Assembly: GCF_020535245.1 (NCBI RefSeq)
Contig: NZ_CP084911.1
Span: 468,501-532,500 of the forward strand
Direction of reading: 5' to 3'
From: Asticcacaulis sp. AND118
GTDB lineage: Bacteria > Pseudomonadota > Alphaproteobacteria > Caulobacterales > Caulobacteraceae
DNA: 64,000 nt
Shown: positions 18,202-25,397 of the stretch, piece by piece
Layout: the number at the start of each line of letters is the position of its first letter
How positions within the stretch are numbered: the first letter of the stretch is position 1
The notes under the pieces: generated by a model
What the model saw: the letters and a program-made list of their open reading frames with translations, nothing else
The model's database searches: none
What the model was told of the DNA's origin: nothing
Made by a program: the position numbers and the translations under genes

Positions 18202-20346
18202 ATGTCCACTCTAACTCACAATAGCGACCTATTGGTCTCCTCCTCAGAGGAAGATGTCGTACGCGTTTCGGTACTTGAAGAATCCATGCCTTGGGAGGAC
18301 CTGGAAGAGCCGGTCACGACGTTCGCCTTTGAATCCTTGGTCGACAAACTTCAGGCCTTGCGTGACGCCTGTCCTGACCCTGAGAGAGCGGTCAGGCTGT
18401 TCAATAGGTCGCTGCGAAAACCTGAGGATGCGGAACCGTCTGCGGGGCCTGCACGTAAAGCGAAGCCTGTCCTGAACAGTCATACAGGGACCGACAACGG
18501 GACGTCCAAGCCGCCGCCGAATAAGCCCCTTACTGTGAGAAAGAAGGAGGCTCCGGAATTCAGATTGGTCAAATCTGTGGTTACGGATCCGCGTCTTGAC
18601 GCCAAACTGACCAATTTTGGCAAAAAGACGCTCGATGACCGCTATCTTCTGCCGGGTGAGACTTATCAGGACATGTTCGCCCGCGTTGCGACGGCCTATT
18701 CCGATGACTCCGAGCACGCCCAGCGAATATACACCTACATGGCCAATCTGTGGTTCATGCCGGCTACGCCTATCCTGTCGAACGGAGGCGCCAAGCGCGG
18801 CCTGCCCATCTCCTGCTTCCTCAACTCGGTGCCCGACTCGCTCGAAGGCATCGTCAGCGTGTGGAATGAGAACGTGGCGCTGGCCTCGAACGGCGGTGGC
18901 ATCGGCACCTATTGGGGCGGCGTGCGCTCCATCGGGGAGCGGGTTAGGGCCGGGGGGCAGACGGCAGGTATTATTCCATTTGTTCGGGTAATGGACTCGC
19001 TGACGCTGGCCATCTCCCAAGGTAATCTGCGGCGTGGTTCGGCTGCCGTCTATATCGACATCCATCACCCGGAAATCGAAGAATTCCTCGAAATCCGCAA
19101 GCCGTCGGGCGACTTCAACCGCAAGTCTCTCAATCTCCATCACGGTATCTCGATTACTGACGAGTTCATGTTGGCAGTGCGAGATGGTAGCCCGTTCGGA
19201 CTACGCTCGCCCAAATCCGGCGAGATCATGCGGTTGATCGACGCGCGCGCCCTGTGGCAGAAGATCCTCGAAATCCGCATGCAGACGGGTGAACCCTATC
19301 TGATCTTCGCCGACACGGTGAACCGGTCCATGGCCCCGCACCAGCGTGAGTTGGGCCTTAAGGTCAAGCAATCGAACCTGTGCGCCGAAATCATGCTGCA
19401 CACGGGTAAGGACCATCTGGGGCATGAGCGCACAGCCGTGTGCTGCCTGTCCTCGGTCAATGCCGAAACCTTCCTCGAATGGCGCGACGAACCGCGCTTC
19501 ATCGAAGACATCATGCGCTTCCTCGACAACGTGCTGGAAGACTTCATCCAGTCGGCCCCGGACGCCATGTCGGCGGCCGTCTATTCGGCGCAGCGCGAAC
19601 GCTCGGTCGGCCTCGGCCTGATGGGCTTCCACTCCTTCCTGCAATCGCAGGGCGTGGCCTTCGAATCGGCCATGGCCAAGTCGTGGAACATGCGCCTGTT
19701 CAAGCACCTGCGCCGCGAAGCCGACAAGGCCTCGGTCAAGCTGGCTCAGGAGCGCGGGCCCTGCCTCGACGCCGAAGAACGCGGCGTGATGGAACGCTTC
19801 TCGCACAAGCTGGCCATCGCCCCCACCGCCTCGATCTCGATCATCTGCGGCGGCACCTCGGCAGGTATCGAGCCGATCCCGGCCAATATCTATACGCACA
19901 AAACCCTGTCGGGCTCGTTTGCAGTGAAAAACCCCTTCCTGCAAAACCTGCTGGCCGAAAAGGGTCTCGATACGCCGGAAACCTGGGACTCCATCGTCGA
20001 ACACGAAGGCTCGGTGCAGCACATCGACGCTCTCAGCGAAGACGAAAAGGCCATCTTCAAGACCGCCTTCGAAATCGACCAGCGCTGGGTGGTGGAACTG
20101 GCCGCCGACCGTGCGCCGGAAATCTGCCAGTCGCAATCGCTCAACATCTTCCTGCCGGGTGATGTCGATAAGTGGGACCTGCACATGCTGCACTGGACGG
20201 CGTGGGAACAGGGCGTCAAGTCGCTCTACTATCTGCGTTCCAAATCGGTGCAGCGCGCCGCGTTTGCTGGCTCGGAAGGCAGGGGCAGGATATCGACGTT
20301 GGGGGTAGGCAAGACCGATTATCAGGAGTGCTTGACCTGTCAATAG
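18202..20346 (+). CDS. nrdA: class I ribonucleotide reductase large subunit with unusual N-terminal extension
   Basis: 714 residues from the ATG at 18202 (AAGG 7 bp upstream; a GTG lies at 18196). From about residue 138 (NFGKKTLDDRYLLPGETYQDMFARVA) it is a complete NrdA core. Redox Cys about 205 (GLPISCFLNS), the radical-site motif NLCAEI (N392, C394, E396), AVCCLSSVN, NGGGIGTYWGGVR and the C-terminal ECLTCQ pair are all present. The first 115-120 residues are unlike an ATP cone and include a Pro/Lys/Ser-rich linker. It reduces ribonucleoside diphosphates with an NrdB partner not found here. It lies between two IS copies behind a sigma-like gene, so it is probably an accessory copy. Confidence 0.85.
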   Translation: MSTLTHNSDLLVSSSEEDVVRVSVLEESMPWEDLEEPVTTFAFESLVDKLQALRDACPDPERAVRLFNRSLRKPEDAEPSAGPARKAKPVLNSHTGTDNGTSKPPPNKPLTVRKKEAPEFRLVKSVVTDPRLDAKLTNFGKKTLDDRYLLPGETYQDMFARVATAYSDDSEHAQRIYTYMANLWFMPATPILSNGGAKRGLPISCFLNSVPDSLEGIVSVWNENVALASNGGGIGTYWGGVRSIGERVRAGGQTAGIIPFVRVMDSLTLAISQGNLRRGSAAVYIDIHHPEIEEFLEIRKPSGDFNRKSLNLHHGISITDEFMLAVRDGSPFGLRSPKSGEIMRLIDARALWQKILEIRMQTGEPYLIFADTVNRSMAPHQRELGLKVKQSNLCAEIMLHTGKDHLGHERTAVCCLSSVNAETFLEWRDEPRFIEDIMRFLDNVLEDFIQSAPDAMSAAVYSAQRERSVGLGLMGFHSFLQSQGVAFESAMAKSWNMRLFKHLRREADKASVKLAQERGPCLDAEERGVMERFSHKLAIAPTASISIICGGTSAGIEPIPANIYTHKTLSGSFAVKNPFLQNLLAEKGLDTPETWDSIVEHEGSVQHIDALSEDEKAIFKTAFEIDQRWVVELAADRAPEICQSQSLNIFLPGDVDKWDLHMLHWTAWEQGVKSLYYLRSKSVQRAAFAGSEGRGRISTLGVGKTDYQECLTCQ

Positions 20347-20559
20347 ATGTTGCTTTGAGGCATGTCCCGAGGTCAGAGTGAACTGCTCCGAGTTTGCCGG
20401 GGGCTCTACTCGGGAGTAGATTGGTCGGGGCCGTCGCGATGTCTGCTTACGGGTTGCCTATGGGCTAGACCTCGCAATGACCGCTAATGGGATGGACCGG
20501 CTGCTTCCCTTGCGAAGTAGTCGGAGTAGACTGCTTGGCTCCACCCGGAGAAGCATCCC

Positions 20560-21612
20560 ATGGATACGAACATTCCTGAGTTAGCGTCGATAGGCATAGA
20601 TATCGGCAAGGACGTGTTTCACCTTGTCGGATTTAGTACAGATGGTCAGATCGTTCTTCGCCGTAAAATCAAACGGCTGGCTCTGACAGAGACATTTAAA
20701 AAGCTGCCGCCGTGTATCGTCGGCATGGAGGCCTGCCTCAGCGCGCATTTTGTCAGTCGCACCCTTCGACAGCTCGGCCACGAACCGCGCATCATCCCCG
20801 CTATTTACGTAAAGCCGTTTCTGAAGGGGCAGAAGAACGACTACAATGATGCCGAGGCTATAGCCGAGGCGGCTCTGCGGCCGAACCTGTCGACAGTGAG
20901 TGAGAAGACCCAGGATCAATTGGATCTTCAGGCCTGCCATCGCGTTCGCTCGCGGCTGGTGTCGCGGCGCACAGCGACGATCAATCAGATCCGTGCCTTC
21001 CTAATCGAGCAGGGCATCACGGTCAGGGTCGGTGTGCGTGCCTTACGTGACTCGCTCTTCGACATCTTGAACAACCGCGCAGATGAGATTTCGCCGCGTA
21101 TGAGCCAACTCATCGTTGGCCTTTATGAAGACTGGTTGTGGCTCGATGAACGCATCGAGACCCTCAGCGGCGAGATCGAAGAAATCAGCCGGAATGAAGC
21201 CAACTGCCGTCGCCTGATGAGTGTGCCGGGCGTCGGGCCCCTGATCTCCACGGCGGTTGTTGCCGCCATTGGCACAGGTGAAGCCTTTGAACGTGGTCGC
21301 GACTTCGGTGCCTGGCTGGGGTTGGTACCCAAGCAGTTCAGCACGGGTGGCCGCTCTATTCTCGGGCGCATCTCAAAACGCGGAAGCCGATACCTTCGAA
21401 CCTTGTTCGTACAGGCCGCCAATGTCCTCTTGATGAGGCCTCAAAATTGGCCGAAGTACAGCTTCGGAGACTGGCTCACCAGCGCCGCCACGCGGATGCA
21501 CCGAAACAAGCTCGCCGCCGCCCTCGCCAACAAGCTGGCTCGGATCAGCTGGAGCGTATTGAGTACAGGAAAGGCTTTCGATACCCACAGAACCGAGATC
21601 GAGGCCGTATAG
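20560..21612 (+). CDS. IS110 family transposase, copy 2
   Basis: 350 residues, identical in sequence to the transposase at 13673-14725, with the same DEDD-type N-terminal and transposase_20 C-terminal domains and the same start context. No frameshift or stop is visible, so both copies may be active. The identity indicates recent transposition or gene conversion. Confidence 0.95.
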   Translation: MDTNIPELASIGIDIGKDVFHLVGFSTDGQIVLRRKIKRLALTETFKKLPPCIVGMEACLSAHFVSRTLRQLGHEPRIIPAIYVKPFLKGQKNDYNDAEAIAEAALRPNLSTVSEKTQDQLDLQACHRVRSRLVSRRTATINQIRAFLIEQGITVRVGVRALRDSLFDILNNRADEISPRMSQLIVGLYEDWLWLDERIETLSGEIEEISRNEANCRRLMSVPGVGPLISTAVVAAIGTGEAFERGRDFGAWLGLVPKQFSTGGRSILGRISKRGSRYLRTLFVQAANVLLMRPQNWPKYSFGDWLTSAATRMHRNKLAAALANKLARISWSVLSTGKAFDTHRTEIEAV

Positions 21613-21614
21613 CA

Positions 21615-21847
21615 TCGATCTCCACCCAGTTCGCGACTAAGACGACTGCATGGAACGGAACGATAAACGCGCCCTGAGCCTGAGCGCCCTAATGGCCGCT
21701 TGCCGGCCGATCCGCTAATGAGGCCAAAAGCGCGTGCGTATTCCCATCAAGGCCACGGCTCGCATGCCGATCAACAGGCCGGATACATATAAGCGACTTC
21801 TGCTATTCATGCGAAATCTTACTTGCGATCGGCAGCCGGTCCATACA
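21615..21847 (+). ncRNA. candidate bridge/seek RNA region in the right end of IS copy 2
   Basis: Non-coding right end matching that of copy 1, with CGCGCCC at 21668-21674 and CCGCTAATG at 21712-21720 as the candidate target-recognition segments. Short shadow frames on both strands are not credible genes. Confidence 0.5.
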
Positions 21848-21998
21848 TTCGGGCGCGAATGAGACCTTGGGAAAAGGCAATGGGGGCATAAAATGGGACA
21901 CGCTTTTTTCAAATGCGCACGGCAATAATCTGAATTTGCAACTTTTGCGGTAATATGCTATTTGGTATCTCTTGAGGCGGCTCAAAGGGGGGGAGCTC

Positions 21999-22220
21999 AT
22001 GGCGACATTCGATTGGTTAGATAGCAGTCGCTATAACGCGATGGCGGGGACGGATAGGGTTGGCTGGGCTTGGGCTTGGCTCAAGCGGAACCCAGATTAC
22101 CAAAAGGGCTTGCAGGGGCAGGACAGCGGACCGGTACGATCGGGACCCGGCGACGTAAGGGTCATTAGAGGACGCATGGCCGCCGATGCAGCTCGTTGGG
22201 GGGTATCCTTTCGTCGGTGA
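21999..22220 (+). CDS. FseA-like activator, first part (DUF6499 domain)
   Basis: 73 residues read in the zero frame from the ATG at 21999 (AAAGGGGGGG just upstream). The segment FDWLDSSRYNAMAGTDRVGWAWAWLKRNPDYQ matches the DUF6499 transcriptional-regulator domain, which normally precedes a DUF2285 domain. The frame ends at TGA 22218-22220 just after the motif AARWGVSF. In the Mesorhizobium element ICEMlSymR7A the equivalent small gene is fused to a downstream DUF2285 gene by a +1 ribosomal frameshift at UUU-C within such a motif, giving the excision activator FseA. Unfused, this piece would lack the second domain. Confidence 0.75.
   Translation: MATFDWLDSSRYNAMAGTDRVGWAWAWLKRNPDYQKGLQGQDSGPVRSGPGDVRVIRGRMAADAARWGVSFRR
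22206..22220 (+). other. candidate +1 programmed ribosomal frameshift site
   Basis: The zero frame reads TCC TTT CGT CGG TGA. A Phe tRNA on UUU (22209-22211) slipping forward one base would sit on UUC (22210-22212) and continue GTC GGT GAG into the DUF2285 frame, bypassing the stop at 22218. This is the slippage reported for fseA. The fused product would be 261 residues (71 codons, then 190). Confidence 0.7.
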
Positions 22221-22785
22221 GCGCTACGGTCAGGAGCTACACGAGAAAGTCTTCTGGCGACCCGACTGGGACAAATCTGTCCTACTTGTCCGCACGTTAC
22301 CAGCGTTCACCACTGAGAACGCGTTTGACCTCCACATGTATGGGAAGCTGGCGACAGTGCTTGTCATGGAGGAAGGGTTCGAGGTCGTCTTGTTGACTGA
22401 CGGGGTCCACCATCTCCAGCTTTTCATTCTTGAAGGTACGGTTCTAAAAGGACCCGTCTATCTTCGTTATGCTCTTTCCGGCTTTAAACACCTAGAGACC
22501 CGTATTCTGAGCCTTCGAAGATTGGTTGGGTTACACCAGCAAGGGCGCTTCCTCCCTAAGCTTTACCGAATTGATACGAAGGCTGAACGATGGGTAGCCG
22601 CCGCACGCGCTCATGACGCATGGCGAGCAGGATTGAGCCAACGAGACATCGCAATAATGCTCTACGGGGAGACGGCTCGCGACGACTGGGTAAACGGTTC
22701 TGACTTTATGCGCTTAAGAGTTCGCAGGCTGCTCAGCTACGCAAAACAGATGATTGATGGTTCCTATCGCGGGCTCTTAGACTGA
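22213..22785 (+). CDS. FseA-like activator, second part (DUF2285 domain)
   Basis: 190 residues in the +1 frame, joined to the upstream DUF6499 part by frameshifting at 22209-22212. An internal ATG at 22186 also opens this frame. It begins VGERYGQELHEKVFWRPDW, the usual continuation after AARWG in one-piece homologues. It ends with the DUF2285 helix-turn-helix-like region GLSQRDIAIMLYGETARDDW, then RLRVRRLLSYAKQMIDGSYRGLL. DUF2285 proteins act as activators or antiactivators of ICE excision and transfer. A likely target here is the excisionase-like gene at 41610 (inference). Two XRE regulators follow on the opposite strand. Confidence 0.75.
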   Translation, partial: VGERYGQELHEKVFWRPDWDKSVLLVRTLPAFTTENAFDLHMYGKLATVLVMEEGFEVVLLTDGVHHLQLFILEGTVLKGPVYLRYALSGFKHLETRILSLRRLVGLHQQGRFLPKLYRIDTKAERWVAAARAHDAWRAGLSQRDIAIMLYGETARDDWVNGSDFMRLRVRRLLSYAKQMIDGSYRGLLD

Positions 22786-22795
22786 AACAGGTGAA

Positions 22796-23107
22796 TCATT
22801 TTTTTCTGACCGTGGCTTCAGCAAAATCAATCAACATTTCCAGTTGCGTATCGTTTAGCTCGCGGGCCGCAGCGAGGAGGGCTTCGACTTTGGCTGACCG
22901 CTCCTCAGTCTCAAATTTCAACAGCAAGTTCGGAGTCGTCTTTAAAACACGTGCTATCCTGACCAACGTTGCCAGATCTGGTTCGTTTCTCCCAGTGACA
23001 TAATGGCCATATCTCCGAGCGTCTAAGCCTGCTCTCTCTGCAACTGTCGCGTTAGAAAGTCCAAGCGCTTTCGCGCGATCCTTCAATGTCGTTCCAAAGC
23101 TATCCAT
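22796..23107 (-). CDS. XRE family helix-turn-helix regulator A
   Basis: 103 residues. The N-terminal helix-turn-helix (about 5-62) reads LKDRAKALGLSNATVAERAGLDARRYGHYVTGRNEPDLATLVRIARVL. A short helical C-terminus (about 70-103) may dimerise. It is clearly paralogous to the regulator at 23187, sharing LDxRRYGHYxxGR. A 17-bp palindrome directly abuts the ATG on its upstream side, suggesting autoregulation and a transcript with little or no leader. It is convergent with the fseA-like gene and ends 11 bp from it. Confidence 0.85.
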   Translation of the reverse strand: MDSFGTTLKDRAKALGLSNATVAERAGLDARRYGHYVTGRNEPDLATLVRIARVLKTTPNLLLKFETEERSAKVEALLAAARELNDTQLEMLIDFAEATVRKK

Positions 23108-23124
23108 AAGAACAAAATGTTCTT
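23108..23124. promoter_or_regulatory. palindromic operator abutting the start of XRE regulator A
   Basis: AAGAACA-AAA-TGTTCTT, perfect 7-bp arms with a 3-bp spacer, immediately upstream of the ATG (23107, minus strand). The core AGAACAAAATGTTCT is identical to that before the second XRE gene, which points to a shared repressor specificity. Confidence 0.75.
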
Positions 23125-23186
23125 TTTGCCCCCTTAATTACATGAATTTATTGTAGATATCTCAGTACAATATGTAGTTCCGTGTG

Positions 23187-23495
23187 CTATTTTTTTGACG
23201 CGCTATCCGCAAAAGAAATTAGCATCTTTATTTGATCATCGCTGAGTGATTTGCAGACCTCGGTGAGCTGCTCTATCAAAAGTGACCTTTCGCCTTCATC
23301 AAACCCGAGCAAAATGTTAGGAGAAGTGTTTAACGCTATCGCTATTTTGACAAGATTTTCGTAATTGGGGCGGCTGCGGCCACTTATATAATGGCCATAC
23401 CGGCGAGTATCCAACCCACATAATTTTGCAGCCTCCGCATTTGAAATGCCCAAGGCTTTTGATCTTTCTTTCAGTCTCTCAGCGAAGCGGATCAT
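23187..23495 (-). CDS. XRE family helix-turn-helix regulator B
   Basis: 102 residues from the ATG at 23495. An upstream in-frame start at 23537 would translate through the operator and is not preferred. The helix-turn-helix reads LKERSKALGISNAEAAKLCGLDTRRYGHYISGRSRPNYENLVKIAIAL, followed by a helical tail ending ISFADSASKK. It is a paralogue of regulator A, same strand, 79 bp upstream of it. Both genes are more AT-rich than their neighbours. With matching operators, the pair could cross-regulate as a switch. Confidence 0.85.
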   Translation of the reverse strand: MIRFAERLKERSKALGISNAEAAKLCGLDTRRYGHYISGRSRPNYENLVKIAIALNTSPNILLGFDEGERSLLIEQLTEVCKSLSDDQIKMLISFADSASKK

Positions 23496-23512
23496 CAGAA
23501 CAAAATGTTCTG
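23496..23512. promoter_or_regulatory. palindromic operator abutting the start of XRE regulator B
   Basis: CAGAACA-AAA-TGTTCTG, 7-bp perfect arms, contiguous with the ATG at 23495 (minus strand). It leaves no room for a Shine-Dalgarno sequence, so translation may be leaderless. A degenerate partial copy (GGAACACTTTGTAG) lies further upstream on the same strand at about 23552-23565. Confidence 0.75.
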
Positions 23513-23593
23513 AAATTCCCGGTTGCGATATGTACAAGTTGGTCCGTTTAATCTACAAAGTGTTCCATTAAAACGACTTAAAGGGCGTTGAAG

Positions 23594-24250
23594 ATGGTGC
23601 ACGTTTTCGACCCGGATCGTAGGCAAGGTGCCTGCCACCTTGTCCAACCGAGCAACTGGGTGCGCGGTGTTGACCGTTGGTTCGCAGACTTCGTTGTGGT
23701 CCATGAGCGCAGTTATCTGCGGCTGGCCCGGCGGATGATGGGGGATGCCGAGGCGGCGCGTGATCTGTTGCACGATGCCTACGCCAATGTGCTGGACGGG
23801 GAGGGGTGGCGCTCGATTGAAAACCCTCGTGCCTATGTCATGCGCACCATCTTCAATCTGGGGGTTCAGCGCATTCGTCGCGCCCGGGTGGTGGCGTTTC
23901 AGGCCCTGCCGGACTTTGAGACTTTGGAGTTTTCTTCGTCCGAGCCTGATGGCTTTCAGGCCGTGGCCATACGCGAGCAGTTGAAGGTCGGCTTGGCCGC
24001 CCTGAATGGGCTGCCCGATATGACGCGACGCGTGCTGATGATGCGCCGTTTGGAAGGGCTGCCGGTCAAAGAGATCGCCCGGCTTTTGGGCATGACGGTC
24101 AAAGGCGTGGATTACCACATCGCCCGCGGCGCCTATCAGTTCTCCAAGGCGGTCGAAGCGGCCGGGCTGGAAGGCCTTGGGCCGCTCGCGCAGGGCGGCG
24201 TCGTGGGCACACCGCGCGCCCTCCGTCGGTCTTCGCGCGACAGCGATTAG
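23594..24250 (+). CDS. FecI-like ECF sigma factor
   Basis: 218 residues from the ATG at 23594 (an in-frame TTG lies at 23588). Sigma region 2: YLRLARRMMGDAEAARDLLHDAYANVLDGEGWRSIENPRAYVMRTIFNLGVQRIRR. Region 4: LPDMTRRVLMMRRLEGLPVKEIARLLGMTVKGVDYHIARGAYQF. It precedes a FecR-like anti-sigma gene and a TonB-dependent receptor, the standard cell-surface signalling trio that senses an external ligand and induces its own uptake genes. Lasso-peptide loci of Asticcacaulis and Caulobacter carry the same trio beside an isopeptidase gene. Confidence 0.9.
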   Translation: MVHVFDPDRRQGACHLVQPSNWVRGVDRWFADFVVVHERSYLRLARRMMGDAEAARDLLHDAYANVLDGEGWRSIENPRAYVMRTIFNLGVQRIRRARVVAFQALPDFETLEFSSSEPDGFQAVAIREQLKVGLAALNGLPDMTRRVLMMRRLEGLPVKEIARLLGMTVKGVDYHIARGAYQFSKAVEAAGLEGLGPLAQGGVVGTPRALRRSSRDSD

Positions 24251-24329
24251 ACTGTAACCCTGAATTGAATTATGCTCTGATCGACAGCGCGCCCGGCGCG
24301 GTTTCGGGCCCTCAAAGGGGGGCAAACGC

Positions 24330-25283
24330 ATGACATCCGAATCTTCGACATCCGTCGATGACATTATGGAGACCGCCTCACAGTGGTTTGCCCGCATGGA
24401 CAGCGGCGAGGGCGATCAGGCCGCCTTCGAGGCCTGGCGTACCGCCGACCCGCGCCACGCGGCCGCCTTCGCCCGCATCTACGCCTCCATGCGCCAGATG
24501 GAACGCCTGCGCGGTCTGGCCGATCCGGAGCCGGTTGAGGTTCAGGTATCGGCTCCGTTGGCGACGCGGCGGCGCGTGTTGCAGATAGGCGGCGCAGCCG
24601 CCGTTGTGACGGTCGCCTCATTGGCGGGCATGGCCCTGTTCGCCCTGACCAGTGGACGCGTCGAAGCCGCCACCCGCGTCGGTGAGCGCAAGACCGTGGC
24701 CTTCCCCAATGGCGGTGAGATCGAACTGAACACCGACAGTCGGGCGGCCTGGAAGATCAAAGGCGACGAACGAACCTTGTGGCTGAAGCGCGGGGAAGTC
24801 GCCGTGAAGGTTCCGGTGTCCGGCCGCGGCCTTGAGCTGAAAGCCGGACCGCATGCCGCGTCGCTGGGGCCCGGAGAATACATCGCCCGGCTGCGCGACA
24901 ACTCACTCGACATCATCAGTCTCGCCGGCACCGCCACCGTATCCCAGGAAGGAGCGGCGCCCTTGCGCGTGAACGCCCATCAGGCGGCCATCCTCATCAA
25001 AGGGCAGGAGCGGGTCCGGCCCGTCTCGACCAACGATCTCGATTTTCTCACCGGGTGGCGCACCGACGAACTGGTGCTCAACGGTCAGGTCCTCAGCGAA
25101 GTCGTCGAAGAATATAACCGCTATCTCGACCGCAAGATCATCATCGCCAATCCGGAACTCGGCGCCATCCAGCTGGGCGGCCGTTTCACCAACCGCGATC
25201 CGGCTCGGCTTCTGGCCGGGCTTGAAATCTCCTTCGGCATCCATGTGACGCAGCAGGACAACACCATCATTCTTTCGCGATAG
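24330..25283 (+). CDS. FecR family anti-sigma regulator
   Basis: 317 residues. An N-terminal cytoplasmic DUF4880 region (ASQWFARMDSGEGDQAAFEAWRTADPRHAAAFARIY) binds the sigma factor in this family. One transmembrane helix follows (about 85-110, LQIGGAAAVVTVASLAGMALFAL), then a periplasmic FecR domain (RVGERKTVAFPNGGEIELNTDS) and a C-terminal STN-like part (YNRYLDRKIIIANPELGAIQLGGRF) that contacts the receptor signalling domain. AAAGGGGGG lies upstream of ATG. It passes the receptor signal across the inner membrane to the sigma factor at 23594. Confidence 0.92.
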   Translation: MTSESSTSVDDIMETASQWFARMDSGEGDQAAFEAWRTADPRHAAAFARIYASMRQMERLRGLADPEPVEVQVSAPLATRRRVLQIGGAAAVVTVASLAGMALFALTSGRVEAATRVGERKTVAFPNGGEIELNTDSRAAWKIKGDERTLWLKRGEVAVKVPVSGRGLELKAGPHAASLGPGEYIARLRDNSLDIISLAGTATVSQEGAAPLRVNAHQAAILIKGQERVRPVSTNDLDFLTGWRTDELVLNGQVLSEVVEEYNRYLDRKIIIANPELGAIQLGGRFTNRDPARLLAGLEISFGIHVTQQDNTIILSR

Positions 25284-25397
25284 TCAGCGTTTTCCGTGTA
25301 GGGATCAAATCCAGCGTAAAAGTGTAGGGTAAGCCCTCGTATTTTTATCAAGCGGTCCAGTGTCACACGAGTGACATATCAATCAGGGGATACCGCT

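Larger units (their letters stand above)
20485..21847 (+). mobile_element. IS110 family (IS1111-type) insertion sequence, copy 2
   Basis: Second copy in the same orientation as 13598-14960, offset by 6887 bp. Sub-terminal repeats lie at 20492-20504 and 21832-21844. Flanks are TGACCGC on the left and TTCGGGCGCGA on the right, close to TGTCCGC and ATTGGGCGCGA at copy 1. This shows that both inserted into related target sequences rather than arising by one segmental duplication. Confidence 0.85.

Noticed and set aside
22186..22220. Reading the DUF6499/DUF2285 overlap as a pseudogene caused by an extra G in the GGGGGG run
   Set aside because: Removing one G also restores the frame, but the UUU-C site in AARWGVSF with a +1 shift matches the known fseA mechanism; kept only as an alternative.
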